The notes under the pieces: generated by a model
Seen by the model: only the letters and a program-made list of their open reading frames with translations
Told to the model about the DNA's origin: nothing
Database searches by the model: none
In this document: one piece after another, positions 24,922 to 32,923 of the stretch
How positions within the stretch are numbered: position 1 is the stretch's first letter
Layout of the letters: the number at the start of each line of letters is the position of its first letter
Origin: Firmicutes bacterium HGW-Firmicutes-4
GTDB lineage: Bacteria > Bacillota > Clostridia > Eubacteriales > Eubacteriaceae
Direction: 5' to 3'
Length of the DNA: 38,133 nucleotides
Assembly: GCA_002841405.1 (NCBI GenBank)
Contig: PGZR01000016.1
Span: forward strand, 1-38,133
Position numbers and translations under genes: made by a program

Positions 24922-25551
24922 TTATATCCATCCCTGACAAATTTTCACACCTTCTGCAGCGTTGGTTGTGAATCGATCTGCTCCCACATATTCACAGGTT
25001 TCTGCGGTTACAGGATTTCCGCCAATAATCACTTTGGCATCTATACCAGCTGCTTTAATAGCATCTACCGTTTCTTTCATAGAGTCAATAGCGAGGGTCA
25101 AAACCCCGCTCATCCCGATGATCTGAGGTTTGCATTCTTTCGCTTTTTCAACAAAGTTTTCTATTGCAACATCAATGCCTAAATCGATCACTTCAAAACC
25201 TGCCGCTTCTGCCATACTTTTGAAAATATTCTTTCCAATATCGTGTAAATCTCCATGAACAGTACCTGTAACAATAGTTCCTGCAACAACATTTTCCTGA
25301 TTTCCTAAAACAGGTTTCAAAACATTGATTGCTTCTGTTAATAATTCACCAGCAAAGATCAGATCACCAACAAAATAGTCACCTTTTTCAAATAGATCAC
25401 CAACGATCTCCATTCCACCCTGACATGCTATCACTGCTTCTTGGGCCTCTGCTTCTGACGGCTTAGTTTCTACAAATCCGTTGAGCATTTCCATTACTTC
25501 ATCTTCTTCTAAATCGCCAACCGCTTGAGTTAATTCTTTTAAATCCAACAT
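24922..25551 (-). CDS. Corrinoid protein (MttC/MtgC type)
   Basis: 209 residues. A B12-binding cap of four helices (about 1-85) precedes a Rossmann-like cobalamin domain (about 90-209). The lower-ligand motif is D101-L-H103-D-I-G106 (TVHGDLHDIGKN), with His103 as the axial cobalt ligand; S/T-L (MSGVLTLAIDSM) and GGNPV follow as expected. It shuttles the methyl group between the MttB-like enzyme and the methyltetrahydrofolate methyltransferase. It is the first gene of the leftward transcript, with a good promoter (25633-25661) and an inverted repeat in its leader. No reductive activator of the corrinoid (RamA or RACo type) lies in the window, so one must be supplied from elsewhere. Confidence 0.94.
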   Translation of the reverse strand: MLDLKELTQAVGDLEEDEVMEMLNGFVETKPSEAEAQEAVIACQGGMEIVGDLFEKGDYFVGDLIFAGELLTEAINVLKPVLGNQENVVAGTIVTGTVHGDLHDIGKNIFKSMAEAAGFEVIDLGIDVAIENFVEKAKECKPQIIGMSGVLTLAIDSMKETVDAIKAAGIDAKVIIGGNPVTAETCEYVGADRFTTNAAEGVKICQGWI

Positions 25552-25597
25552 TTTTTTACCATCCCTTTTTTAAATTTTAGTCCTTAAAGATAAATGC

Positions 25598-25622
25598 ACA
25601 TGTATATCTTGTGTGTACATGT
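25598..25622. promoter_or_regulatory. Inverted repeat in the leader of the corrinoid gene
   Basis: ACATGTA, 11 bases, TACATGT, starting about 11 bases after the -10 box. The symmetry and position fit an operator or a 5' leader structure. Confidence 0.45.
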
Positions 25623-25632
25623 TTGCAATCGT

Positions 25633-25661
25633 ATGATACACCCTTATTTATGCTTTGTCAA
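25633..25661 (-). promoter_or_regulatory. Sigma-70-type promoter of the corrinoid/methyltransferase transcript
   Basis: Leftward TTGACA (25656-25661), 17-base spacer, TATCAT (25633-25638). It lies 82 bases before the corrinoid start codon. This half of the module is therefore not obviously sigma-54 dependent. Confidence 0.78.
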
Positions 25662-25721
25662 GTAAACGATTCCATTTTTTAACTTCAAATTTTATCGCGC
25701 ACAATAGAGAATTCTTGTTTT

Positions 25722-25751
25722 GCACATATATCGTAAAAAAAAGATATATGC
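25722..25751. promoter_or_regulatory. Candidate upstream activator site for the sigma-54 activator
   Basis: GCACATATATC (25722-25732), 10 bases, GATATATGC (25743-25751): an inverted repeat with one bulge, 115-145 bases before the -24 box, the usual distance for enhancer sites of sigma-54 activators. Assignment rests on symmetry and spacing. Confidence 0.45.
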
Positions 25752-25867
25752 TATATTTGAAATAGACATTCGTATATTTCTACTGAAATATTTCGTAACT
25801 AGAATCAAAACAAAAGTTTTTGGGGTTAGTTAACGATGTTAAAGCCATTCTTCCTAATATTTATTTT

Positions 25868-25883
25868 TGGCACAATTATTGCT
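25868..25883 (+). promoter_or_regulatory. Sigma-54 (-24/-12) promoter of the MttB-like gene
   Basis: TGGCAC-AATTA-TTGCT matches the sigma-54 consensus TGGCACR-N4-TTGCW at every fixed position. It lies 50 bases before the ATG. A sigma-54 activator is encoded in the same cluster (30532-31932). Confidence 0.9.
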
Positions 25884-25932
25884 TTACATATCTCTATGAA
25901 TACAAAATTTTTTAAATCATGGAGGTTTAAAT

Positions 25933-27342
25933 ATGAAAAACAAAAACTACAGCAGTTTGTTCACGGGAAAAGAAGATGTCGCATTGATTCATGAAAAAAG
26001 CCTGTATCTGTTAGAAAACAAAGGTGTTTATTTTGAATCTGATGATGCCATTGAGCTCTTCAAACAACACGGCTGTCGTGTTGATGGCCGCATCGTATTT
26101 ATTAAACAAGATCTTCTTGAAAAAGCATTGAGTACGGTTCCAAGAACCTTTGATATGTATTCCAGAGGAAATAAGTTTACAGTAGGCATGAATGAAGCAC
26201 CGATGATGCAGTCCTCACTTGGCCCTGTTAATGTTGTTGACGCCGGGGTTTACCGTCGAGCGACTGATCAAGATTTTCTAAATTTTGTCAAACTTCATCA
26301 GACGAGCGAGATGATGGATCTCATCGATTGTGACATGATCGTTCCTAATAACATACCCCTGAAAAACCAGTTGGCATACACGACCCTTGCCACCCTGAAA
26401 TATTCGGATAAAATCATCGGCGGGCACAACGGGTCAAAAGAGCGTTGTGATACCTTCATTAGTCTCATGCAGGATTTCAATGATGACCACGAACATTGTC
26501 AAACCCTGACCCTAGCAACTAGCACCCCGCCTTTTGCCTGGAATAAGGAAATGTGTGCTACAATTTTTTCTTATGCGCAAAAAGGACAATGCCTCGTTAT
26601 TTCAGGTGTTGGTCTTCCTGGTATGACCTCTCCGCCATCCTTATCTGGTACTATTTTACAAAATAATGTTGAATTATTGGCCGGCATTGTTCTTACTCAA
26701 TTAATCAACCCTGGAAACCCAACTATATATCAGCTGACATCTCTGGAAAGCGATTTAAGATACTCACTTTGTGTTGCCGGCGGTGCTGAGACTGCACAAT
26801 CTTTCTTCACCATGGGTGAGTTGTCAAAATTCTATAATTTACCGTCCCGCGCCAATGGTTGTTTATCCGATGCCAAAAATGACGATTACCAAGCTGGTAT
26901 GGAATCGATGATGATCGCCCTTGCTGGGCGAATGGCTGAACCACAAATGGTTTATATGCTTAACGGTGTCTTAGACTCTTACGGAGCTCTCGGTTATGAA
27001 AAATTCATGCTTGACGAAGAAACAAATCGTATTGTAAAACATCTATTAAAAGGAACCACCGTCACCGAAGAACTGTTATTTATGGATAAACTGAAAAATG
27101 TTGAGCATAAAACCAATTACATCGCGCGTACACACAAAGCATATAAAGCTGATTTTTACTTACCGGCACTCTCAAATCGTCAATCTATTAGCAACTGGCA
27201 AAAATCCGGAAGCCCAAGTGTTCAGGAAAATGCCACGAAAGCCTGGAAAAAGCGTGTTGAAGAGTATACCTTGCCAACAAAACTTGAACCATTCCAAGAA
27301 AAACTCATTAAAGACTCAATTCCTAATGAATTTATGTTTTAA
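25933..27342 (+). CDS. MttB-superfamily quaternary-amine methyltransferase (non-pyrrolysine)
   Basis: 469 residues, a TIM-barrel of the trimethylamine methyltransferase superfamily. Recognisable parts are HEKSLYLLENKGVYFES, SLGPVNVVDAGVYRRAT near residues 95-115, LKYSDKIIGGHNGS and the glycine-rich SRANGCLSDAK. The frame has no internal UAG, so this is the non-pyrrolysine branch that includes glycine-betaine (MtgB), proline-betaine (MtpB), carnitine (MtcB) and gamma-butyrobetaine (MtyB) enzymes. It should take a methyl from a quaternary amine and place it on Co(I)-corrinoid. The substrate cannot be fixed by eye. The gene is driven by a sigma-54 promoter and followed by MFS and BCCT transporters, so import and demethylation are coupled. 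The start has GGAGG 8 bases upstream. Confidence 0.92.
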   Translation: MKNKNYSSLFTGKEDVALIHEKSLYLLENKGVYFESDDAIELFKQHGCRVDGRIVFIKQDLLEKALSTVPRTFDMYSRGNKFTVGMNEAPMMQSSLGPVNVVDAGVYRRATDQDFLNFVKLHQTSEMMDLIDCDMIVPNNIPLKNQLAYTTLATLKYSDKIIGGHNGSKERCDTFISLMQDFNDDHEHCQTLTLATSTPPFAWNKEMCATIFSYAQKGQCLVISGVGLPGMTSPPSLSGTILQNNVELLAGIVLTQLINPGNPTIYQLTSLESDLRYSLCVAGGAETAQSFFTMGELSKFYNLPSRANGCLSDAKNDDYQAGMESMMIALAGRMAEPQMVYMLNGVLDSYGALGYEKFMLDEETNRIVKHLLKGTTVTEELLFMDKLKNVEHKTNYIARTHKAYKADFYLPALSNRQSISNWQKSGSPSVQENATKAWKKRVEEYTLPTKLEPFQEKLIKDSIPNEFMF

Positions 27343-27415
27343 TTATCTCCCTCTTTTCTATATAAACGCATTAAATTATATAATAGTTTTTTTTGCTCAT
27401 ATAAAATTAATTAAC

Positions 27416-27449
27416 TGACAGAGCCTTTAATAATTCAAAGGCTCTGTCA
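27416..27449 (+). repeat. Perfect 13-bp intercistronic hairpin
   Basis: TGACAGAGCCTTT and AAAGGCTCTGTCA enclose an 8-base loop between the MttB-like and MFS genes. No T run follows, so it is not a standard terminator. It could stabilise the upstream mRNA end or lower expression of the transporter relative to the enzyme. Confidence 0.6.
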
Positions 27450-27469
27450 TAAAAGAAAGGATGTGCCCC

Positions 27470-28750
27470 ATGAATAATCAAGTGGTTCCTGGATCGGAGC
27501 TTAGTAAGCTCCGTATTCTCTTAATTGTCGCTCTCGTAAGTTTTGGTTCTTCTGTTCTTTTCCAAATTATTTACTTACGTTTTGTTTTTTACCAACCCAT
27601 TATCGAAGCCCTCAGTATTACCAATACTCAATTAGGTGCTTTGGGTGGCGTTTATGGAATGGTTGCAACGATTTGCTACCTCCCCGGAGGAATTATTGCA
27701 GACAAAATGCGTGCAAAATATTTAGCAAGTGGGGGTTTTATTTCCACTGCCCTTGTTACCTTCTGGTTTGCTTTGCTTCCATCCTATAATAGTTTACTGA
27801 TCATTTTTGGGCTTTTTGGTGCTACCAGTGTTCTTATTTTCTGGGGTATTCGCTACAAGCTGGTACGCCTGGTGAGCTCTGAAAAATCTTATCCTAAAAA
27901 CATCGGTTTAAGCTATGGTATTTATGGTTTAGCCGGACTAGTGCTTAATTTTATTGCTTTAAAGGTCTTTGAATTCTCCGGCACCGATGCCGCAGCAGGT
28001 CTAGTCACCATACTAATCATTAGCGCCATTCTAAACCTCATTTTTGGTGTAGCAACCTTGTTCATTGTTCCAAAATTTGATGATGAAATTAAAGTCAATA
28101 CATCTTTTAATATCAATGAATTTGTTGAAGCCATTAAGCATCCGGGTGTTTGGCTGACCACAGCTTCCATGTTTTTTGTCTATGGTGCTTATGCCGCTTT
28201 AACTTACACCACACCATATTTAACGGAAATATTTGGTGCTTCTCTAGCCCTTGTTTCCATTATCAGTATGATTCGCACCTATGGTATTTCATTGTTTTCA
28301 GCCCCAATTATTGGTGGCATTGCCACAAAAATAAATTCCCCGGCCAAGGTGCTTGTTCTAATCATGGCATTGACTGCCATCAGTGGAGTTATTCTAGCAT
28401 TTCTGCCAACCACTCAAGCCATGCTTATCGTTGCAATTATCGTTGTTCTTGTAGCCGGCTTTTTCACCAGCGGCGCTTATGGAATAGCCTCATCACAATT
28501 TACGGAATCCGGTGTTCCGACACGAATTTTTGGTACAGCAACTGGAATTCTATCGGTTATTGCGTTTCTTCCTGACATGTTTGTTTATCCAATGGCCGGA
28601 AAATGGCTTGACCAAAATCCAGGCCTTACCGGATATCAATATATCTTCTATTTTATCATTGCCTTCTCACTCGCCGCGGTTTTTTGCTCTCTAGCAATTC
28701 GGATCTATGCTCAAAAGAAAGTCAACCTTGTAGAAGCCGATGGAATTTAA
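27470..28750 (+). CDS. MFS transporter of the quaternary-amine module
   Basis: 426 residues with about 12 membrane helices. An MFS motif A variant is seen after TM2 (GGIIADKMRAKYLASGG). The sequence resembles the organic-anion/sugar-acid MFS groups rather than drug exporters. It lies 128 bases after the MttB-like gene with no promoter in between, only the hairpin, so it is likely on the sigma-54 transcript. Its job may be substrate uptake or release of the demethylated product. ATG at 27470 was chosen because AAAGGA lies 8 bases before it; the ATG three codons earlier overlaps that site. Confidence 0.88.
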   Translation: MNNQVVPGSELSKLRILLIVALVSFGSSVLFQIIYLRFVFYQPIIEALSITNTQLGALGGVYGMVATICYLPGGIIADKMRAKYLASGGFISTALVTFWFALLPSYNSLLIIFGLFGATSVLIFWGIRYKLVRLVSSEKSYPKNIGLSYGIYGLAGLVLNFIALKVFEFSGTDAAAGLVTILIISAILNLIFGVATLFIVPKFDDEIKVNTSFNINEFVEAIKHPGVWLTTASMFFVYGAYAALTYTTPYLTEIFGASLALVSIISMIRTYGISLFSAPIIGGIATKINSPAKVLVLIMALTAISGVILAFLPTTQAMLIVAIIVVLVAGFFTSGAYGIASSQFTESGVPTRIFGTATGILSVIAFLPDMFVYPMAGKWLDQNPGLTGYQYIFYFIIAFSLAAVFCSLAIRIYAQKKVNLVEADGI

Positions 28751-28771
28751 TCTCCATCATTAGGTATTCTT

Positions 28772-28815
28772 ACTTCAAGCTGATCGCTTCAGCTTGAAGT
28801 AGTTTTATTTTTTAA
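28772..28815 (+). terminator. Terminator after the MFS gene
   Basis: ACTTCAAGCTGA and TCAGCTTGAAGT form a 12-bp stem (28772-28800), then AGTTTTATTTTTT. It ends the sigma-54 transcript and separates it from the BCCT gene. Confidence 0.85.
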
Positions 28816-28826
28816 ATAAATTTATA

Positions 28827-28855
28827 TTTACAGTAAAACAATAGTACTCTATTAT
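28827..28855 (+). promoter_or_regulatory. Promoter of the BCCT transporter gene
   Basis: TTTACA (28827-28832), 17-base spacer, TATTAT (28850-28855), 48 bases before the ATG. The transporter thus appears to be expressed independently of sigma-54. Confidence 0.6.
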
Positions 28856-28902
28856 AAGTATCGTAACTCCTTTTCATATTTCTATCGGAGGTGAATGTTA
28901 TC

Positions 28903-30465
28903 ATGAAAAAGAAAACGAAATCACTTGATCAAATAAACGATAATACCTACGATGTCAAAATTGATAAACCCATTTACATCGGGTCGTTAATTACAATTCT
29001 TATTGTGTGCGGTTATTGTATTATCTTTCCAGACTCAGCCTTAGTCATTGTTGACATTGCGCGTTCTTTTGTTATTACAAAATTTGACTGGTTTTTCTTA
29101 ACCATTGGGATTATGATTCTATCCGTTTCAGTTTTTTTAGGTGTGAGCTCTTACGGCAAAATCAAATTATCGGATAAGGATGAAAAACCCGAGTTCAGTT
29201 ATTGGAGCTGGCTCTTTATGATTTATTTTTCAGCCATCGGTTCTTCAACTCTCATGTGGGCTATTTGCGAACCTCTGGCCTATCTTATTAAACCACCCTT
29301 CGGATATGAGCCATTCTCTGCTCAAGCCTACCAAATTGCTATTCCCTATGGTCTTTTTCATTGGGGGCCCATTGCCTGGTCATTTTTCGCATTTTCAGGA
29401 CTCGTAGTTTCTTACTGTTTTTACAAACGCAAGAAAAAACGGCTTCAGCTGTCCAGTGTGCTATCTGATGTTATCGGAGAAAAACAAGCCAATGGGCCAT
29501 TGGGCAAACTAATTGACATTGCCTCAGTTTTCTTTACTTTCTGCACTTTTGGTCCAAGCCTTGGTTTTGGCGTTCCGGTACTGACAAAGCTTATCAGCAA
29601 TGTGACCGGTTTGCCGGCCAATGATTTTTTGCAAATCTCAGTCCTGGTGATCTGGACCTTAATATTCACCGTCAGTGTTTATAGAGGTCTGAATAAGGGC
29701 ATTAAAGTTCTTAGCGATATCAACATGTGGCTTCTCGGAGCCCTTTTAATTCTGGTATTTCTAGTTTCAGATCCACTGTATATTTTAAAAAGCATCGTCG
29801 AACAATTCGGAACCTTTGTTGCCTATTTCATTCCTATGGCTACATACACCGATACCATGTCCGGCGGCACCTTTGCCCAGGACTGGACCGTTTTCTATTG
29901 GAGTTGGTGGATGGTTGAAATCCCCTTTATGTCCATCTTTATAGCCCGGGTTTCTAAAGGACGAACCATCCGAGAGCTGCTTTTCGGCATCATCGGTGCC
30001 GGTTCCATTGGAACCATGTCTGTCTTTTGGGTCCTTGGAAATTTCTCGCTCAAGCTCCAGTCCTCAGGCGCTCTGGATTTAGCCGACATCTATAATAAGC
30101 AGGGTCCCACTGAAGCTGTTGTCCAAACCATTAATGCCTTGCCCTTTGGCAATATCATATCAATCGTGATGATCCTGCTCTATTTTGTGTTTTTGGCAAC
30201 CTGCATCGATTCCGGTTCCTTTACCATGGGATGCATCGCTTCAAAAGATATTTTAGACGGCCAGCAACCCAGCAAAATAAATCGTGCCACCTGGGCAGTC
30301 ACCATTGCGCTTATTGGGATTGCAGTTCTCCGTCTCGGAGGCGGTCTTCAAGCCATTCAAACGATTGTTATTATTGTCGGTTTGCCCTCAGCTTTTTTAT
30401 TAATTCTCTTAGGCTGGTCACTTTTTAATTGGCTCAAAGAAGATTATCCAAAAATCACCTTATAA
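28903..30465 (+). CDS. BCCT-family transporter, CaiT-like, with altered substrate site
   Basis: 521 residues with about 12 membrane helices. The family signature is seen at 327-358: DWTVFYWSWWMVEIPF, then MSIFIARVSKGRTIRE. Trp154 and Trp159 (FHWGPIAW) match the paired TM4 Trp of CaiT (142/147) in spacing. Met343 in MSIF corresponds to CaiT Met331, which replaces a sodium ion; this suggests sodium-independent exchange rather than BetP-type symport. Glu339 stands where CaiT has Tyr327 and BetP Trp377, an aromatic substrate-site residue. The Gly-Met-Gly motif of sodium-coupled members is absent (IGSSTLMWAICEPL). Alignments are from memory. Probable role: uptake of the module's quaternary amine in exchange for its demethylated product. 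ATG at 28903 was chosen over GTG at 28891, which abuts the GGAG. Confidence 0.93.
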   Translation: MKKKTKSLDQINDNTYDVKIDKPIYIGSLITILIVCGYCIIFPDSALVIVDIARSFVITKFDWFFLTIGIMILSVSVFLGVSSYGKIKLSDKDEKPEFSYWSWLFMIYFSAIGSSTLMWAICEPLAYLIKPPFGYEPFSAQAYQIAIPYGLFHWGPIAWSFFAFSGLVVSYCFYKRKKKRLQLSSVLSDVIGEKQANGPLGKLIDIASVFFTFCTFGPSLGFGVPVLTKLISNVTGLPANDFLQISVLVIWTLIFTVSVYRGLNKGIKVLSDINMWLLGALLILVFLVSDPLYILKSIVEQFGTFVAYFIPMATYTDTMSGGTFAQDWTVFYWSWWMVEIPFMSIFIARVSKGRTIRELLFGIIGAGSIGTMSVFWVLGNFSLKLQSSGALDLADIYNKQGPTEAVVQTINALPFGNIISIVMILLYFVFLATCIDSGSFTMGCIASKDILDGQQPSKINRATWAVTIALIGIAVLRLGGGLQAIQTIVIIVGLPSAFLLILLGWSLFNWLKEDYPKITL

Positions 30466-30496
30466 AAAAAGCAGCCTGAAATTCGGGCTGCTTTTT
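30464..30496. terminator. Bidirectional terminator between convergent BCCT and activator genes
   Basis: AAAAAGCAGCC and GGCTGCTTTTT (30466-30495) with an 8-base loop give T runs in both directions. Confidence 0.9.
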
Positions 30497-30531
30497 AACG
30501 ATTCATTTAAATGGTTTCCCCATCTGCATTC

Positions 30532-31932
30532 CTATTTAATATCTTTACAAAATTCACTGACGAGACGAAACGCCTTTGAATGGCTGATATCCAAATCTTC
30601 TGCCACTTTTTTCATGCTTTTATGTTTTTTATATGACTCCCTAATCAAATGTTTCCCAACACTTTCCAGAATATAGTCATAACTTTCTTTATAAGTTTCC
30701 TCTACCATGGTAATCCCTTCCACAATAAATTCAGGAAGATCCCTAGCTTGAATCGGTCCGCCAGTAGAGAGAAGAACAGTTCTTTCAATGATATTTTTCA
30801 ATTGGCGAATATTCCCCGGCCAATCATATCCGATAAAAATAGCAACGACCTTGGGCGAAAATTCAATTTTCTTATTATATTTTTTATTATATTTTTTTAA
30901 AAAATATGACATCAAGGGAAGAATATCCTCTCGACGCTCACTTAAAGACGGAATTCGTATATTTATTGTGTTAATTCTCCAAAATAAATCAGCGCGAAAC
31001 TTCTTATCAGCTACAAGCTTTTCAAGATTTGCATTTGTAGCCGCGACAATACGTATATCCACATACTTCATTTCGTTTCCGCCAACAGGAATAAAACGTT
31101 TGTTTTCTAAAACATCCAATAACTTTGCTTGGAGGCTTGGGGCAAGTTCACCTATTTCATCTAAAAACAATGTCCCTTTGTCAGCCAGTTCAATTAGCCC
31201 AACCTTGCCCTTGGCGCTTGCCCCGGTAAACGCATGCGGGGCATAACCAAACAATTCTGATTCCAAGAGGTTTTCTGGAATTGCAGCACAATTTATAGCC
31301 CAGAATGCCTTATCTGCTCGATTGCTGATTTTATGAACATATTCCGCCACCAAAGTTTTTCCCACACCTGAATCACCAGTTAATAATATCGGTACATCTG
31401 ATTTTGCAACCCGTTTAAGTGTGATTAAAATCTTGCAGAAAATATAGCTCTGACCGACAATTTCATCGCCAGATTCATCTATTTCGAGAGTCATTATATG
31501 TTTTTTCGACACAATTGGTTCAATTTTTCGCCACGTCAGATCATAATCGATAGGTGGTTCATTAGCAATAGCAACCACCATTTCGATTTCATTATTTTCA
31601 TCTAAAATCGGTGTCAATACTGTCGAAATATTTTTGCCAATCAAAAGATAGTTTTGTTCAACAAAAATTGTCCGTTTCTCTTTCATGCACAAATCGAGTG
31701 CCGAAGGGGTCCATTTTCCCTTGCGAAAAGACTCACTATCCTGACCAACCATTTCTTTGGGGTTAACGCCATAATGTCTTAAAGAATTGGGGTTTGCATA
31801 CATAATTTTTTTGTTTTTATCTGTAACATAAATATCCGAAAAGCAGTTCTCTAAAATTTTTATATATACTTCTTTTGGAAGCGAATGAAGGTACTCCATA
31901 TATTCTTTATCATGGTCAAAGCTATTTTTCAT
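30532..31932 (-). CDS. PAS / AAA+ sigma-54-dependent transcriptional activator
   Basis: 466 residues. A PAS domain (about 20-130: DIYVTDKNKKIMYANPNSL) precedes the AAA+ sigma-54 interaction domain (about 160-395) and a C-terminal helix-turn-helix (about 438-460: SMKKVAEDLDISHSKAFRLV). Walker A is GDSGVGKT at 186-193 and Walker B GTLFLDEI at 253-260. The sigma-54 contact loop reads HAFTGA at 233-238, a G-to-H variant of GAFTGA. The WPGNIRQL motif is present. With a full sigma-54 promoter in front of the MttB-like gene and no other activator in the window, this is the obvious regulator. The PAS domain probably senses the amine or its product directly, because no kinase or receiver domain is present. 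Confidence 0.95.
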   Translation of the reverse strand: MKNSFDHDKEYMEYLHSLPKEVYIKILENCFSDIYVTDKNKKIMYANPNSLRHYGVNPKEMVGQDSESFRKGKWTPSALDLCMKEKRTIFVEQNYLLIGKNISTVLTPILDENNEIEMVVAIANEPPIDYDLTWRKIEPIVSKKHIMTLEIDESGDEIVGQSYIFCKILITLKRVAKSDVPILLTGDSGVGKTLVAEYVHKISNRADKAFWAINCAAIPENLLESELFGYAPHAFTGASAKGKVGLIELADKGTLFLDEIGELAPSLQAKLLDVLENKRFIPVGGNEMKYVDIRIVAATNANLEKLVADKKFRADLFWRINTINIRIPSLSERREDILPLMSYFLKKYNKKYNKKIEFSPKVVAIFIGYDWPGNIRQLKNIIERTVLLSTGGPIQARDLPEFIVEGITMVEETYKESYDYILESVGKHLIRESYKKHKSMKKVAEDLDISHSKAFRLVSEFCKDIK

Positions 31933-31986
31933 TTACATTCTCCTAAAGTCCAACAATATACTCTTTCCCTTATTATACTATACTTA

Positions 31987-32003
31987 TAGATAAATCACAT
32001 CTA
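31987..32003. promoter_or_regulatory. Short inverted repeat upstream of the activator gene
   Basis: TAGAT, 7 bases, ATCTA, 55-71 bases before the start of the sigma-54 activator and close to a TATAAT-like box read leftward. Possible autoregulatory site; weak evidence. Confidence 0.22.
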
Positions 32004-32116
32004 TTGACGATGCAACCATTAAACTTCTCGAATCATTTCAATTGCAAAGCATTCCGACTCATTTCATTACATCCCCTTACCTACATCTATTTCGGTAATT
32101 TTTACACTTATATCAT

Positions 32117-32746
32117 TTATACCAATCGTTTCAATCCGGCCGCGTCAAAAAGACGGTTGACCAGATCCGAACCGATCCCGATGACGGTTTCCTCATGGGT
32201 GAAATCGGTGATTTTTTCATCGAAAAGAATGGTGGCCTGGGCGGGCAGTTCATCGTCGCCATCCCAAAATAGAAACCGGATGGGCATACAGACAAAGGCC
32301 ATTGCCTGAAAGCCGGCGTCTGAATTTGATAACCGTTCAAACCCCAGTTTTTCTGCGGCTGTAATTAATTGCTGGGTTTTACCTTCAAATTTTTTGGCAA
32401 AAGGAGTCAGGGTCGATTTTTTAAATGCCGGGCTAAACGGCGCCGCACCCCGGAGCTCGTGGAGGGGAATGAAATTACCGGAATTTTTCGGTGCTTCTTT
32501 AGAGAAATGAAATAAGTGGTAGATCGCTGATTGGGTATAAAAATCTAGTTCTTCTGCCGGTTGATCAACCCGGATAATGCTAGCGTCGCTACGGTTAATT
32601 TGGTAGTCCACGCCAAAATAAGTAATCGGCAAATTATTGTCATTATATCCGGGCAGTCCCAGAGCAGCATAACGTTCTTCGTAATCAAACTCCAGCGCCT
32701 TTAATCGCCAATATTCACATACTTTTTTGTAATTATCTAGTTCCAT
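32117..32746 (-). CDS. DUF3786 domain protein
   Basis: 209 residues, one DUF3786 domain. The characteristic C-terminal part is present: MPIRFLFWDGDDELPAQAT, then ILFDEKITDFTHEETVIGIG. Family knowledge: DUF3786 proteins are common in acetogens and other anaerobes with corrinoid metabolism, often near corrinoid methyltransferase genes, but have no proven function. The gene sits beside the demethylation cluster, though with its own upstream region. No signal peptide or membrane helix is seen. It may be an accessory factor of corrinoid or C1 metabolism; this is inference. Confidence 0.88.
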   Translation of the reverse strand: MELDNYKKVCEYWRLKALEFDYEERYAALGLPGYNDNNLPITYFGVDYQINRSDASIIRVDQPAEELDFYTQSAIYHLFHFSKEAPKNSGNFIPLHELRGAAPFSPAFKKSTLTPFAKKFEGKTQQLITAAEKLGFERLSNSDAGFQAMAFVCMPIRFLFWDGDDELPAQATILFDEKITDFTHEETVIGIGSDLVNRLFDAAGLKRLV

Positions 32747-32923
32747 ATCATGCTCGCTTTCTTATCTTTCTCATTAAATAGTGGATAAACTGACATTCAT
32801 CTACTAAATATCTTCAATATATGAACGTATTAACAATTATCTTAGTTTTTTATTTCTCATTTGTCAATAACAATGACTGTATCGATCATCAACCCAGTAG
32901 CAGCAAAGATTCAGCAAATAAAG

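Noticed and set aside
25933-27342. Possible pyrrolysine (UAG) codon in the MttB-like gene
   Set aside because: The frame contains no TAG before its TAA stop, and no pyl genes are in the window.
27416-27449. Hairpin between the MttB-like and MFS genes as a terminator
   Set aside because: The stem is perfect but no T run follows in either direction; kept as an intercistronic structure.
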